This document shows positions 1-7,563 of a DNA stretch of 13,769 nt, piece after piece. The notes beneath the pieces are model-generated. The model was not told where the DNA came from, searched no databases, and saw nothing but the letters and a program-made list of their open reading frames with translations. How positions within the stretch are numbered: position 1 is the first letter of the stretch; every line of letters starts with the position of its first letter. This stretch comes from an uncultured Erysipelotrichaceae bacterium (GTDB taxonomy: Bacteria; Bacillota_I; Bacilli_A; RF39; UBA660). The stretch spans positions 1 to 13,769 of the forward strand of contig CACYEG010000105.1 in NCBI GenBank assembly GCA_902773365.1, in the 5' to 3' direction. The translations under genes and the position numbers were made by a program.

Positions 1-416
1 AAATGAAGTATTTCATTTATCAAAAAAACTATTAAATACATTAAAGCACATTTATTTAGTTTTCCTTTTATTTTTATGATAGATATGATTAATGTTACTA
101 TAAAAGGTATAAATGGACTTGTCTTAAGAGGTAACATCATACTCATTAATAGCGCATCTAGCAGTAGTTCTCTACTATCATAGATATCCTTAAGAGTAAC
201 TCTTTTATTTTTTTTAAGTTCTTTTAAACTTATACCTAAGACTGAACCTGATATACTCATAAATATAATCGCTATCATCTTTAAAGAAAGTGGAAAGCTT
301 ATATCGCTTCTACTAGATAAGAATATTACGTTTTTGTATATTCCAAAAAGCACTAGTGGAATTAACGAAATGATATATAGAAGATTTAATCTTGATGTTA
401 TTTTTTTATTCTTCAT
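1..416 (-). CDS. RnfD-like membrane subunit, N-terminal part (cut by window edge)
   Basis: At least 138 codons are visible, beginning at ATG 416 and running off the left edge. The reading frame overlaps the last 11 bases of the rnfC-like gene. Its SD (GAGGTAGTG on the minus strand) lies inside the rnfC-like 3' end, so the two are probably translationally coupled. The protein is hydrophobic with several membrane segments. A stretch near residues 80-105, DSRELLLDALLMSMMLPLKT followed by SPFIPF, resembles the RnfD/NqrB signature in which an S/A-L-x-T-x-L-L-x-x-x-LP block precedes a membrane helix. RnfD is a membrane subunit of the ion-pumping ferredoxin:NAD oxidoreductase. The residues diverge from the usual consensus, and the flavin attachment site would lie outside the window. 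The assignment rests mainly on the rnfC-like neighbour and this motif. Confidence 0.6.
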   Translation of the reverse strand, partial: MKNKKITSRLNLLYIISLIPLVLFGIYKNVIFLSSRSDISFPLSLKMIAIIFMSISGSVLGISLKELKKNKRVTLKDIYDSRELLLDALLMSMMLPLKTSPFIPFIVTLIISIIKIKGKLNKCALMYLIVFLINEILH

Positions 417-1596
417 CGTTCACTACCTCTTTCATATATTTCATTAGTTCCCTATTTGCTGGACATATATAATCGCATAATCCACATGATAAACATCCAC
501 TTTTATATTCGCTTCGTACCTTACCTTTATGATCTGCTACATATTTAGGATTTAGTCCTCTTGGGCATTTTTTATGGCATAGTCCACAGTTTAAGCATTC
601 ATCCTCACATTTATTGCGAGACTTCATGATGATAATTCCATCTATGTCTTCATCAATTACATATTGTAGTGAGTTGATAACTTTTCCATGTATCAGTCCA
701 TTTAGAAACACATCGACACTTTTATATGAGAAATCAAAATTATTGATAAATACTTCCGATAACAGAGACCCAACTTTCACTTTGATACATTCTTTTGGCT
801 CGACTGCATCGCCAGAAATAGTTATTATTTTTTCGGTAATCGGCTGATTTTTTTTAAGAATTTCGTATACATCGACAATTTTTCTTACATCTATCATTAG
901 GGCATTTGTATATCCTAAATACTCTTGTAAATATTCGCTAAAGCCAAGTGGATAAACATCTTGCAATAATCTCAATTCAATATTCGGATAAGTACCTATT
1001 ATATCCAAGAATCTATTTACTAACTTTGAATCACTATTGCTGATGACCAATATGCACTTTTTATAATTAAATATAGTTGACAAAAAATCTATTGTTTCAA
1101 GTATCGCATATGCATTATCTTGCAAAGTAAAATACTTGTTTCCAAAATAAATTTCTTTTTCAATTCCATTTACGATGAAAGTTTCATAATCGTTTTCAAA
1201 TAATTTAGCGAGTTTTTCCTCTTTATACGTCAAAGAAAAATCTTCAAATAGATTTAACACTTCTTCTTTTTTATAGTCACATATCGTTTTTTTAGCACTC
1301 TTTCTTATACGAACATTTTCTTTAAAATCATTCTCGATTACCAAACTAGTTTGTTTACCACTAACATAATCGACATCTTTTATTCCTAAAACTATTCCAC
1401 TTACACTAGAATGAACAGTGTAGCCATCTTTATTAATCATAATAATATCATTCTTATAGACATAGGATCCATCTTTGACTTTCAATTTGGCATTTTTCTC
1501 TATTTTAAAAAAAACATATTTAGGATTTAAAAAAGTTTTTAAATTATCATTTAATACGATTCTATCGTCTTTCTTAATAGATATAGTATTTTTCAT
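406..1596 (-). CDS. RnfC-like iron-sulfur electron transport subunit, divergent
   Basis: 396 aa from ATG 1596. An upstream in-frame ATG at 1641 is rejected because a good promoter (TTGAAA/TATAAT, 1613-1641) overlaps it, and SD GGTGAT sits just before 1596. The N-terminus keeps the RnfC barrel/lipoyl-like domain (VHSSVSGIVLGI). The middle aligns by eye to the RnfC NADH/FMN domain (FIVNGIEKEIY, VYPLGFSEYLQE, ITEKIITISGDAV). The C-terminus has two CxxCxxCxxxCP motifs (CLNCGLCHKKCP and CLSCGLCDYICP) for two [4Fe-4S] clusters. The glycine-rich GxGGAxFPT loop that binds FMN/NADH in the family is absent, and the usual NGAECEPY appears as NGIEKEIY. It therefore looks like an electron-transfer protein that kept its clusters but lost the flavin/NADH site. 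It is the first gene of an operon with the rnfD-like gene. Confidence 0.8.
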   Translation of the reverse strand: MKNTISIKKDDRIVLNDNLKTFLNPKYVFFKIEKNAKLKVKDGSYVYKNDIIMINKDGYTVHSSVSGIVLGIKDVDYVSGKQTSLVIENDFKENVRIRKSAKKTICDYKKEEVLNLFEDFSLTYKEEKLAKLFENDYETFIVNGIEKEIYFGNKYFTLQDNAYAILETIDFLSTIFNYKKCILVISNSDSKLVNRFLDIIGTYPNIELRLLQDVYPLGFSEYLQEYLGYTNALMIDVRKIVDVYEILKKNQPITEKIITISGDAVEPKECIKVKVGSLLSEVFINNFDFSYKSVDVFLNGLIHGKVINSLQYVIDEDIDGIIIMKSRNKCEDECLNCGLCHKKCPRGLNPKYVADHKGKVRSEYKSGCLSCGLCDYICPANRELMKYMKEVVNDEE

Positions 1597-1612
1597 ACAT
1601 ATCACCGACTTA

Positions 1613-1641
1613 ATTATACAGTAAAAAATAACGTATTTCAA
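1613..1641 (-). promoter_or_regulatory. Sigma-A-type promoter of the rnfC-like operon
   Basis: On the minus strand, TTGAAA (1641-1636) and TATAAT (1618-1613) are separated by exactly 17 nt. The predicted start near 1606 is almost at the SD GGTGAT (1606-1601), giving a leader of about ten bases. It lies between the terminator of the upstream gene and ATG 1596, and this fixes the start codon of the rnfC-like gene. Confidence 0.75.
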
Positions 1642-1643
1642 AC

Positions 1644-1664
1644 AAAAAAGTGCATTTAAGCACT
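1644..1664 (-). terminator. Intrinsic terminator of the two-gene unknown operon
   Basis: On the minus strand, AGTGC and GCACT form a 5-bp stem with a 6-nt loop, followed by six T. The stop codon of the 181-aa gene (1656-1658) lies in the hairpin loop, so the terminator is partly coding sequence. It sits directly upstream of the rnfC-like promoter. Confidence 0.65.
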
Positions 1665-2201
1665 GATTAGGATTTTATATAATTCACCGTTTTTACCGGG
1701 TTTATTGTTTTTTATAAATTCGATTAATTTTTCTTTAGAAAAACCTTTAATACTATTAAAACACATATAATATAAGTATTTTAATAAATCGATGTTTTTA
1801 CACTTATCTAGACTATCTAATATATATTTTTTTATTATAATATCTTCTTTCAACTCGCTTGAATATTCTATTTTTTTAGTTCTTTTTTCATATTTTAAAT
1901 TTATTGGTTTTAACTGTTTGGAATACTCTATAACTTTTAAGTCTGACTCATAATCCAAAAAACTTCTTGCATTTATAGTCCCATCTTTATTTAGTCTAAT
2001 TGCCAAAGATGTATTACCATCGCTTAAAAGTATAATTCTTTCCCTGGATTTAATAGTACATTCATGTAACAATATATCAACTAGACATTTGTGAGTTACT
2101 CTTTTTACTTCAATGCCACTAATATGGATAATCTTATCCCATTCATAAGGCTCTAATGGAGTATTAGAAAATGATAAAGTTACTGAAAAAATATTTTGCA
2201 T
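1656..2201 (-). CDS. Hypothetical protein, 181 aa
   Basis: I do not recognise this protein. It starts at ATG 2201, with SD AAAGGAAA about five bases upstream. It overlaps the 3' end of the upstream 79-aa membrane gene by 38 bases, suggesting coupled translation. The N-terminal half is mixed beta-like (FSVTLSFSNTPLEPYEWDKI near residues 5-24, then RERIILLSDGNTSLAIRLNKDG). The C-terminal half is lysine-rich and likely helical (EDIIIKKYILDSLDKC, SKEKLIEFIKNNKPGKNG). No signal peptide or membrane segment is visible, so it is probably cytoplasmic. The codon use and AT-richness match its neighbours. A terminator at 1644-1664 follows it. Confidence 0.75.
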   Translation of the reverse strand: MQNIFSVTLSFSNTPLEPYEWDKIIHISGIEVKRVTHKCLVDILLHECTIKSRERIILLSDGNTSLAIRLNKDGTINARSFLDYESDLKVIEYSKQLKPINLKYEKRTKKIEYSSELKEDIIIKKYILDSLDKCKNIDLLKYLYYMCFNSIKGFSKEKLIEFIKNNKPGKNGELYKILISA

Positions 2202-2403
2202 TAGTTTTTCCTTTCTTAAAACATATAACTATTATAAGTATACCCAATAAAAACATTATACACTCCCATCTTTTAAGAATGTACAATAAATATTCCTTAA
2301 AGCTATACCCCATTGTAAAGAGGTTTGTATATAAATACATATATGATAGCGATGTACTAATGATTAATATGCCTATAATGTATAAAATTATTCGTAAAAT
2401 CAT
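2164..2403 (-). CDS. Small membrane protein, 79 aa, unknown
   Basis: The start ATG 2403 is preceded by a strong SD (AAAGGAG, about five bases away), which supports a real gene although a competing frame lies on the other strand. Two hydrophobic segments are visible, at about residues 3-25 and 49-66. The short linker between them (GYSFKEYLLYILKRWE) carries polar and basic residues. The tail after the second helix is lysine-rich. It is probably a two-pass inner-membrane protein and probably forms an operon with the overlapping 181-aa gene. Its start is about 65 bases from the divergent uppP start. I cannot assign a family or a function. Confidence 0.7.
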   Translation of the reverse strand: MILRIILYIIGILIISTSLSYMYLYTNLFTMGYSFKEYLLYILKRWECIMFLLGILIIVICFKKGKTNAKYFFSNFIIF

Positions 2404-2419
2404 TATGCTCCTTTACTTT

Positions 2420-2453
2420 TTTACTACTCTTTTTATCCATTTTATTATATAAT
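2420..2453 (+). promoter_or_regulatory. Possible uppP promoter
   Basis: TTTACT (2420-2425, 4 of 6 to consensus) lies 17 nt from TATTAT (2443-2448); an overlapping perfect TATAAT is at 2448-2453. The AT-rich 65-base divergent gap could also hold the promoter of the 79-aa gene on the other strand. Evidence is modest because the -35 is weak and the region is very AT-rich. Confidence 0.35.
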
Positions 2454-2468
2454 TAATTAGGTGATTTT

Positions 2469-3284
2469 ATGATAATAGAGATTTTTAAATATTTAATATT
2501 TGGACTATTGCAAGGTTTTACTGAACCGTTACCAATAAGTTCTAGTGGACATTTAGTCTTAGCAAGATACCTATTTAATACAAATGCGTTTGATGATTTA
2601 ACATTTGAAATAGTTTTAAATTTTGCCTCATTTTTAGCGATATTCTTTATCTTTAGAAAAGATATTATAAAGCTAATTAAGTCTTTTTTTCAATTCATAT
2701 TCGATAAAGAAAAGAGAAAAGTTAAAGAAGTTCAAGAGGATTTTAAATACGATTTACTAATTATTATTGGTAGTATTCCTGCAGGTATAGTTGGCTTCTT
2801 ATTTAAAGATTTTATTGAAGAAAAATTAGGTAACGTCAAAATCTTAGGAGTTGCCTTCATAATAACTGCAGTACTTCTTTTCTTAGTAAGAAAATTAAAT
2901 GGTAGCAAGAAAGATAAAGATATAACTTATACGGATGCACTAATTATCGGATTATTCCAGGTTGCTGCACTTATGCCAGGGATAAGTAGAAGTGGCGCTG
3001 TATTAGTTGGTTGCCTACTTATGAAACTATCTAGAGATTCAGCGCTAAAGTATGCGTTTATGCTTTATTTACCAGTTTCCATCGGTTCATTTGTACTTTC
3101 TATTAAAGATTTGATGAGTATTTCTACAAGCGCTATTATTCCTTATGTAATAGGATTTATTGCAAGCGGAGTCATGACATATTTTGCGTCCCTCTGGTTT
3201 TTCGATAAAGTAAAAAAAGGAGAACTTGCAAAGTTCTCGGTATATTTAGTCATCTTAGGACTAGTAGTACTAATATTTATATAA
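2469..3284 (+). CDS. uppP: Undecaprenyl-diphosphatase UppP/BacA
   Basis: 271 aa, full length for the BacA/UppP family. It removes a phosphate from undecaprenyl diphosphate to regenerate the lipid carrier for peptidoglycan and other wall polymers; it is an integral membrane enzyme, and excess confers bacitracin tolerance. The (E/Q)xxxE motif is Q15-G-F-T-E19, followed by PLPISSSGHL (residues 20-29, with H28). The second signature is MPGISRSG at about 169-176, with R174. Multiple hydrophobic helices run to the C-terminus. The start ATG 2469 follows SD TAGGTGAT. It is one of three plus-strand genes in the window, divergent from the small membrane gene and convergent with dinG, with a terminator at 3293. 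Confidence 0.96.
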   Translation: MIIEIFKYLIFGLLQGFTEPLPISSSGHLVLARYLFNTNAFDDLTFEIVLNFASFLAIFFIFRKDIIKLIKSFFQFIFDKEKRKVKEVQEDFKYDLLIIIGSIPAGIVGFLFKDFIEEKLGNVKILGVAFIITAVLLFLVRKLNGSKKDKDITYTDALIIGLFQVAALMPGISRSGAVLVGCLLMKLSRDSALKYAFMLYLPVSIGSFVLSIKDLMSISTSAIIPYVIGFIASGVMTYFASLWFFDKVKKGELAKFSVYLVILGLVVLIFI

Positions 3285-3292
3285 AAATATGC

Positions 3293-3327
3293 AAAGGAAT
3301 TAACTCATGCTAATTCCTTTTTCTTTT
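3293..3327 (+). terminator. uppP terminator embedded in the dinG 3' end
   Basis: A perfect 10-bp stem, AAAGGAATTA (3293-3302) with TAATTCCTTT (3311-3320), has an 8-nt loop and runs into a T-rich tract (TTTTTCTTTTT). The left arm contains the dinG stop codon (3300-3302) and the right arm lies in dinG codons. On the minus strand it is followed only by TTTGCATATTTTTATA, so termination of dinG from the same hairpin is possible but weaker. Confidence 0.8.
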
Positions 3328-5390
3328 TCTTTCTCTGGTAAAATATACATTTCTGAAAAAGTCCTTACATCGTCCATACTTTCAGTTTTATTTATATCGG
3401 CCGGTATTAATTTGTAATAATTGATATAGTTCTGATATTGATACCATCTCGGATCTAATATAGAATATATAGTATGATCGTTAGGAGTTCGTTTACCTCG
3501 TCCAAGCATCTGAGCCAAGTATGATATCATTCGCTTTATGTTTTCTTGAGATAGTTCATCTCTCGATTTGCCAGAAGTGTATTTTTCATTATAGCTTTTA
3601 GGTGTTTCAGAAGGAAATGGCAACCGTGTTATTATTAAATTACTAAGAGTGGCTCCCGGAAAATCTACTCCTTGCCAAAAAGCATTTGTGGCAAAAAGAC
3701 ACGAATGCTCATCTGATCGAAACTGTTCTGCACATGAAGCAATATTGCCATCATCCTGAATTATAAGTCTCTGGCCTGGATTCATCTTACAAATTCTATC
3801 GTAAACAGTTTTCATTTCATCTTTTGACGTGAATAAAATTAAAGCTCTTCCATTTGTTGCTTTGATCAGCTCGTATATTCTATTTACTAAATCATCAATG
3901 TGTGTTGGATCTTTATAATTAGTACAAGTGCGATCGGTGTATAATAAGCAATCACTGTAACTAAACGGGGAATTGATTGGTTCTGGCTCAACCACTCTAG
4001 GATTATCATTAATTCCTAAATCACTTTTTATAACTTGGGTCGGACTAAGCGTTGCTGAAGTAAGAACAACAGGCTTCTGATTCTTTTCTGGAAAAAGTAA
4101 TGGTTTCAGTTCAGTCCCTATATTCTTAGGACAATATGAGAGAACTGTATTATTTTGCCCATTTTTTTCCAGCCAAAAGATATTCTGACTAATATCACCA
4201 TGTGCCATATCATAAATTATTGCACTTAATGGTACCAATAATTTATTAAGTCTGGTTTTCTCTTCAGAATTATTAAATTCTTTTTCTATAGTTCTAGGCA
4301 AACGATTTAAAACGGAATTTATTTGTTGTACACATTCTTTAATAGCGTGATTGCCGATGTTAATAATCTGTACATCTGGATCAATTATACCAGGAATTTT
4401 TTCACTTCTTGCAGTTATAATATTTTTGGCATTTTTTTTGATAAGTTTTTCTAAGCGGCTAATAAGCTGTATTGCAGTCGATAGATTTTGCTTAGCATTC
4501 CCGCCTGGCAAATATGCTTCTTCATCACTAAGTTCATTGTAAATTTTAGACAAACTTATTGATCTGGTATATGTCGCTCTTGCCTGTTCTATAAGGGAAT
4601 GCGCTTCATCTATAATAATACCATCCACCGATGTTTTAATTTCTTCTTTTAAATTAGGAAGCATACCATGATTAGTAATAATTATTTCCGGCTTATTAGA
4701 CTTACCCACCTTACTAAATTGTTCTAAGTATTTACATTCTCGGCGGTAATCACAGTCAATGCATTTACATTTATCTTTAAGAGAGATGTGCTTCCAGAGA
4801 GTATTTACTAACTCGACACCCCCTACGATTTTTGCTAAAGCCTTTTTTATTTCCTCATAATCCCAAGATTCACTTGCGCTTAAAAGATTATTTATTTCTC
4901 TTGATTGCTTTGGCGTTAATATGCATTTGGGATTAACTCTATAGTCATTGAAACAATTTCTACATGCATAATTGTTGTTCCCTTTTACAATTGAGATATC
5001 CACTTCAATACCAAGCATTTCAGATACTCTTTCAACATCGTTCTTTAATTGATGCTGCAAAGCTATTGTGGAGGTAGATATCAAAATTACTCGTTTTTGT
5101 GTTTTAGAGTAATCTTCAGCCATATAAAATATCGGAATTAAATAACCAATGCTTTTACCAATTCCTGTACCTGCTTGAATTATGAGAATTTGGTTTTCTA
5201 TTAGCGCTCTCATCACATATTGAGATAGCCTTTCCTGCCCTTCTCTATATATTATTCCTCTAAATGGATCTACCTTTCCCTTATGTTTCTTAGGATCTAA
5301 TACTTTAAACCTTGTAAAAATATGGTATAATTTTTCTAATGCCGCCTGCTGAGCTGCCAGTTTCTCGGCCCAAGTAAGCAAATTTGCCAT
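3300..5390 (-). CDS. dinG: DinG/XPD-family ATP-dependent helicase
   Basis: 696-aa superfamily 2 helicase of the iron-sulfur XPD/DinG group. Walker A is AGTGIGKS (73-80) and the DEAH box is IIIDEAHSL (258-266). The motif VI region QMLGRGKRTPNDH begins near residue 627 and is followed by ILDPR. A cysteine-rich insert between Walker A and the DEAH box (C143, C146, C156, then C208, C210, C213, C219) is the expected place for the [4Fe-4S] cluster. There is no N-terminal exonuclease domain, so this is the short DinG/YoaA-like form. The family unwinds 5'-tailed DNA and R-loops in repair. The start ATG 5390 has only a weak SD (GAGATGATG). It is the last gene of the tyrS-miaA-dinG unit. Its base composition looks richer in G+C than the neighbours, with CGA/CGG arginine codons, which hints at a different history. 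Confidence 0.9.
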   Translation of the reverse strand: MANLLTWAEKLAAQQAALEKLYHIFTRFKVLDPKKHKGKVDPFRGIIYREGQERLSQYVMRALIENQILIIQAGTGIGKSIGYLIPIFYMAEDYSKTQKRVILISTSTIALQHQLKNDVERVSEMLGIEVDISIVKGNNNYACRNCFNDYRVNPKCILTPKQSREINNLLSASESWDYEEIKKALAKIVGGVELVNTLWKHISLKDKCKCIDCDYRRECKYLEQFSKVGKSNKPEIIITNHGMLPNLKEEIKTSVDGIIIDEAHSLIEQARATYTRSISLSKIYNELSDEEAYLPGGNAKQNLSTAIQLISRLEKLIKKNAKNIITARSEKIPGIIDPDVQIINIGNHAIKECVQQINSVLNRLPRTIEKEFNNSEEKTRLNKLLVPLSAIIYDMAHGDISQNIFWLEKNGQNNTVLSYCPKNIGTELKPLLFPEKNQKPVVLTSATLSPTQVIKSDLGINDNPRVVEPEPINSPFSYSDCLLYTDRTCTNYKDPTHIDDLVNRIYELIKATNGRALILFTSKDEMKTVYDRICKMNPGQRLIIQDDGNIASCAEQFRSDEHSCLFATNAFWQGVDFPGATLSNLIITRLPFPSETPKSYNEKYTSGKSRDELSQENIKRMISYLAQMLGRGKRTPNDHTIYSILDPRWYQYQNYINYYKLIPADINKTESMDDVRTFSEMYILPEKEKEKGISMS

Positions 5391-5412
5391 ATAACATCAT
5401 CTCACTGTTCTT

Positions 5413-6264
5413 TTATTCTTCTATATACTTCTCTACTTCTTCTATTGTCTTACCGAAGTTATCATAATCTGTTTCGAACCACTTTATATCCATTTGATGG
5501 TTGAACCAAGTATATTGTCTTTTGGCATACTTTCTACTGAGTTGTTTTATCAATCTCAGTGTTTCATCGTAAGTTATCTTTCCCTCAAAATAAGCGATTA
5601 TTTCTTTATAACCGATGCCTCTATTTAAGACTCTTACTTTACCATATTTATCATATACTCTTCTAACCTCATCGAATAAGCCCTCTTCTACCATTTTATC
5701 TACCCTGCTATTAATCTTTTCATAGAGTACTTCTTTAGGCGCAGTGAGCCCTATAAAGTACACATTACTATATAAAAGTTCATCTTTAAGTCCAGAATTG
5801 ATAGGAAAATTTAGTTTGCTTATTAGTCTTCTTCTGTTATTTACATGTATTTCTCCAGAAAAACCGGTATTTTGAAGCATCTCATACAACTCTTCATTTG
5901 TATACCCATCATACTCATTTTTTACTGGGAAATCATCGAACTCATATTTAAAAAGACCTGCTTTTAAATATAGGCCAGTTCCACCAACCAAGACGATATT
6001 TCTATTTTTATTATTATCGAGTATTTTTCTTACGTCTTTTTGATAATCGTAGACACTGTATTCTTCATTAGGATTTTTTATATCGAATAAAAAGTGCTCT
6101 TTTACTTTCTTTTCTTCTTCTTTGATTTTAGCAGTTCCGATATCTAGTTCTCTATAAACTTGCATCGCATCAGTATTTACTACTATAGCATCGTATTTAA
6201 GAGCTAGTTCTTCACTAAGTCTAGTTTTTCCAACTCCTGTTGGTCCTACTATGCAAATAATCAT
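5413..6264 (-). CDS. miaA: tRNA dimethylallyltransferase MiaA
   Basis: 283 aa, slightly shorter than typical MiaA (about 300). It transfers a dimethylallyl group to N6 of A37 in tRNAs reading UNN codons, using dimethylallyl diphosphate. The P-loop is GPTGVGKT (7-14). It is followed by VNTDAMQVYRELDIGTAK (about 29-46, the conserved D-x-x-Q-x-Y block), VGGTGLYLKA, NRGIGYKEI and QLSRKYAKRQYTWFNH, all family signatures. The start ATG shares the ATGA overlap with the tyrS stop (6261-6264), so translation is coupled. dinG follows after 22 bases. The usual genetic neighbours (mutL, hfq) are absent here. Confidence 0.96.
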   Translation of the reverse strand: MIICIVGPTGVGKTRLSEELALKYDAIVVNTDAMQVYRELDIGTAKIKEEEKKVKEHFLFDIKNPNEEYSVYDYQKDVRKILDNNKNRNIVLVGGTGLYLKAGLFKYEFDDFPVKNEYDGYTNEELYEMLQNTGFSGEIHVNNRRRLISKLNFPINSGLKDELLYSNVYFIGLTAPKEVLYEKINSRVDKMVEEGLFDEVRRVYDKYGKVRVLNRGIGYKEIIAYFEGKITYDETLRLIKQLSRKYAKRQYTWFNHQMDIKWFETDYDNFGKTIEEVEKYIEE

Positions 6265-7451
6265 TTCTTAAGTGTTACCTTATTAAAGCTCTTTTTACCC
6301 TTTTGAATAACTACTTCGCTCTTAGTTATCGTGAATGCTGGATCAGTAATTTTTTCACTATCTACACTTATTCCACCCTGAATAACTAATCTTCTTGCTT
6401 CACTCTTAGAAGGCGCGATACCACAATCCACAAGCAAACTCAATATATCAGTACCTACATTTAAATTAGAAGCAATTACTGGCATATTTTCAAGTGATGC
6501 CCCACTAAATATATCTTCACTCATCTTGCGAGCGTTCTCTGCTTCTTCTATTCCATGTAAATCCTTAACTACTTCATAAGCAAGTGCTTTTTGAGCTAGA
6601 CGCTTCTCTGGTTCTACTTTTACACTTTTTTCTAATTCTTCGATTTTCTCTTTTGATAAGAATGTAAATACTTTTAAGTAATGGATAACTAACGAGTCAT
6701 CAGTATTGATGAAATATTGATATATCTTATATGGACTAGTCTTTTCTTTATCTATCCATAAAGCATTACCTTCACTCTTACCTATTTTTTTACCAGTTGC
6801 ATCTAAAATGAGTGGCATAGTAAATCCATATGCTTCTTTACCTTCAACCTTACGTATTAGCTCGATACCTGTAGTAATATTGCCCCATTGATCAGATCCT
6901 GCTGCTTGAAGAGTAACCCCCTTCTCTCTAAATAGATGTAAATAATCGTATCCTTGGATTAATGTATAAGAAAACTCTGCATAAGTAATACCACTATCAA
7001 GTCTTCTATTGATAATGTCTTTATTTAACATATAATTAATATTTATGTGTTTACCGATATCTCTTAGGAAGTCTAAGAAAGTATAATCTTTCATCCAGTC
7101 ATAGTTATTTACTAATTCGATATTTCCATCGAATAGATTAGTAACTTGTTTTTTAATACCCTCAAAATACTTATCTAAAGTTTCTTTGGAAATAATTTCT
7201 CTTTCACCACTTGGCCTTGGATCTCCTATTAATCCAGTTGCGCCACCTATTAGTAAAACAGGTTTGTGGCCAGCGGCTGCTAATCTTTTTGCAGTTACTA
7301 AAGATGAATAGTGTCCAATATGTAAAGAATCTGCCGTTGGGTCTGTTCCCCAATAAAAAGTAACTTTTCCTTCATTTAATAGTTTTTCTATTTCAGGACT
7401 ACTTACATCCTTAATAAGTCCACGCCATTTTAAATCTTCATATAAAGTCAT
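6261..7451 (-). CDS. tyrS: Tyrosyl-tRNA synthetase TyrS
   Basis: 396 aa, class I aminoacyl-tRNA synthetase charging tRNA-Tyr in the cytoplasm. The HIGH motif is LHIGH (43-47). The tyrosine-binding region is YAEFSYTLIQGYDY (about 157-170), followed by GSDQWGNITTG. The KMSKS equivalent is KIGKS (222-226), followed by EGNALW. An S4 RNA-binding domain occupies roughly residues 330-396 (LVDCGIAPSKSEARRLVIQG). The start ATG 7451 has SD GAGAGA five bases upstream. It is transcribed from a consensus promoter at 7477-7505 with a leader of only about 18 bases, so there is no room for the T-box riboswitch often found before Firmicute tyrS genes. It is the first gene of the tyrS-miaA-dinG unit. Confidence 0.97.
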   Translation of the reverse strand: MTLYEDLKWRGLIKDVSSPEIEKLLNEGKVTFYWGTDPTADSLHIGHYSSLVTAKRLAAAGHKPVLLIGGATGLIGDPRPSGEREIISKETLDKYFEGIKKQVTNLFDGNIELVNNYDWMKDYTFLDFLRDIGKHININYMLNKDIINRRLDSGITYAEFSYTLIQGYDYLHLFREKGVTLQAAGSDQWGNITTGIELIRKVEGKEAYGFTMPLILDATGKKIGKSEGNALWIDKEKTSPYKIYQYFINTDDSLVIHYLKVFTFLSKEKIEELEKSVKVEPEKRLAQKALAYEVVKDLHGIEEAENARKMSEDIFSGASLENMPVIASNLNVGTDILSLLVDCGIAPSKSEARRLVIQGGISVDSEKITDPAFTITKSEVVIQKGKKSFNKVTLKK

Positions 7452-7476
7452 ACTAATCTCTCATTTCTACTCCTTG

Positions 7477-7505
7477 ATTATATGATATTTTATATTCTTT
7501 GTCAA
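7477..7505 (-). promoter_or_regulatory. Consensus sigma-A promoter of tyrS-miaA-dinG
   Basis: On the minus strand there is a perfect TTGACA (7505-7500), a 17-nt spacer and a perfect TATAAT (7482-7477). Such a perfect match implies strong constitutive transcription. The predicted start lies near 7470, about 18 bases before the tyrS ATG. It backs onto the upstream region of the divergent yjcZ-like gene. Confidence 0.92.
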
Positions 7506-7563
7506 AGCAATCACAAGATTTAATGGCTTACCATAAAATATAGTAAGAGTTAGGAGGTATATT

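Noticed and set aside
614..847. Plus-strand frames opposite rnfC-like, dinG, sigG, sigE, spoIIGA and rimM genes
   Set aside because: They lack good SDs, show composition expected of antisense shadows, and lie wholly inside or across well-supported genes.
1597..1641. Upstream in-frame start of the rnfC-like gene at 1641
   Set aside because: It overlaps the -35/-10 promoter and lacks an SD, whereas ATG 1596 has SD GGTGAT.
2171..2452. 93-aa plus-strand frame opposite the 79-aa membrane gene
   Set aside because: It has no SD, while the minus-strand frame has AAAGGAG at proper spacing; the plus frame also ends just before uppP without its own context.
7509..7545. Sporulation promoter of the yjcZ-like gene
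   Set aside because: CATAAAAT could be a -10 for SigE/SigG/SigK, but no -35 match was found at the right distance.
7452..7563. T-box riboswitch upstream of tyrS
   Set aside because: The divergent gap is only about 110 bases, and the promoter leaves a leader near 18 bases, far too short for a T-box.
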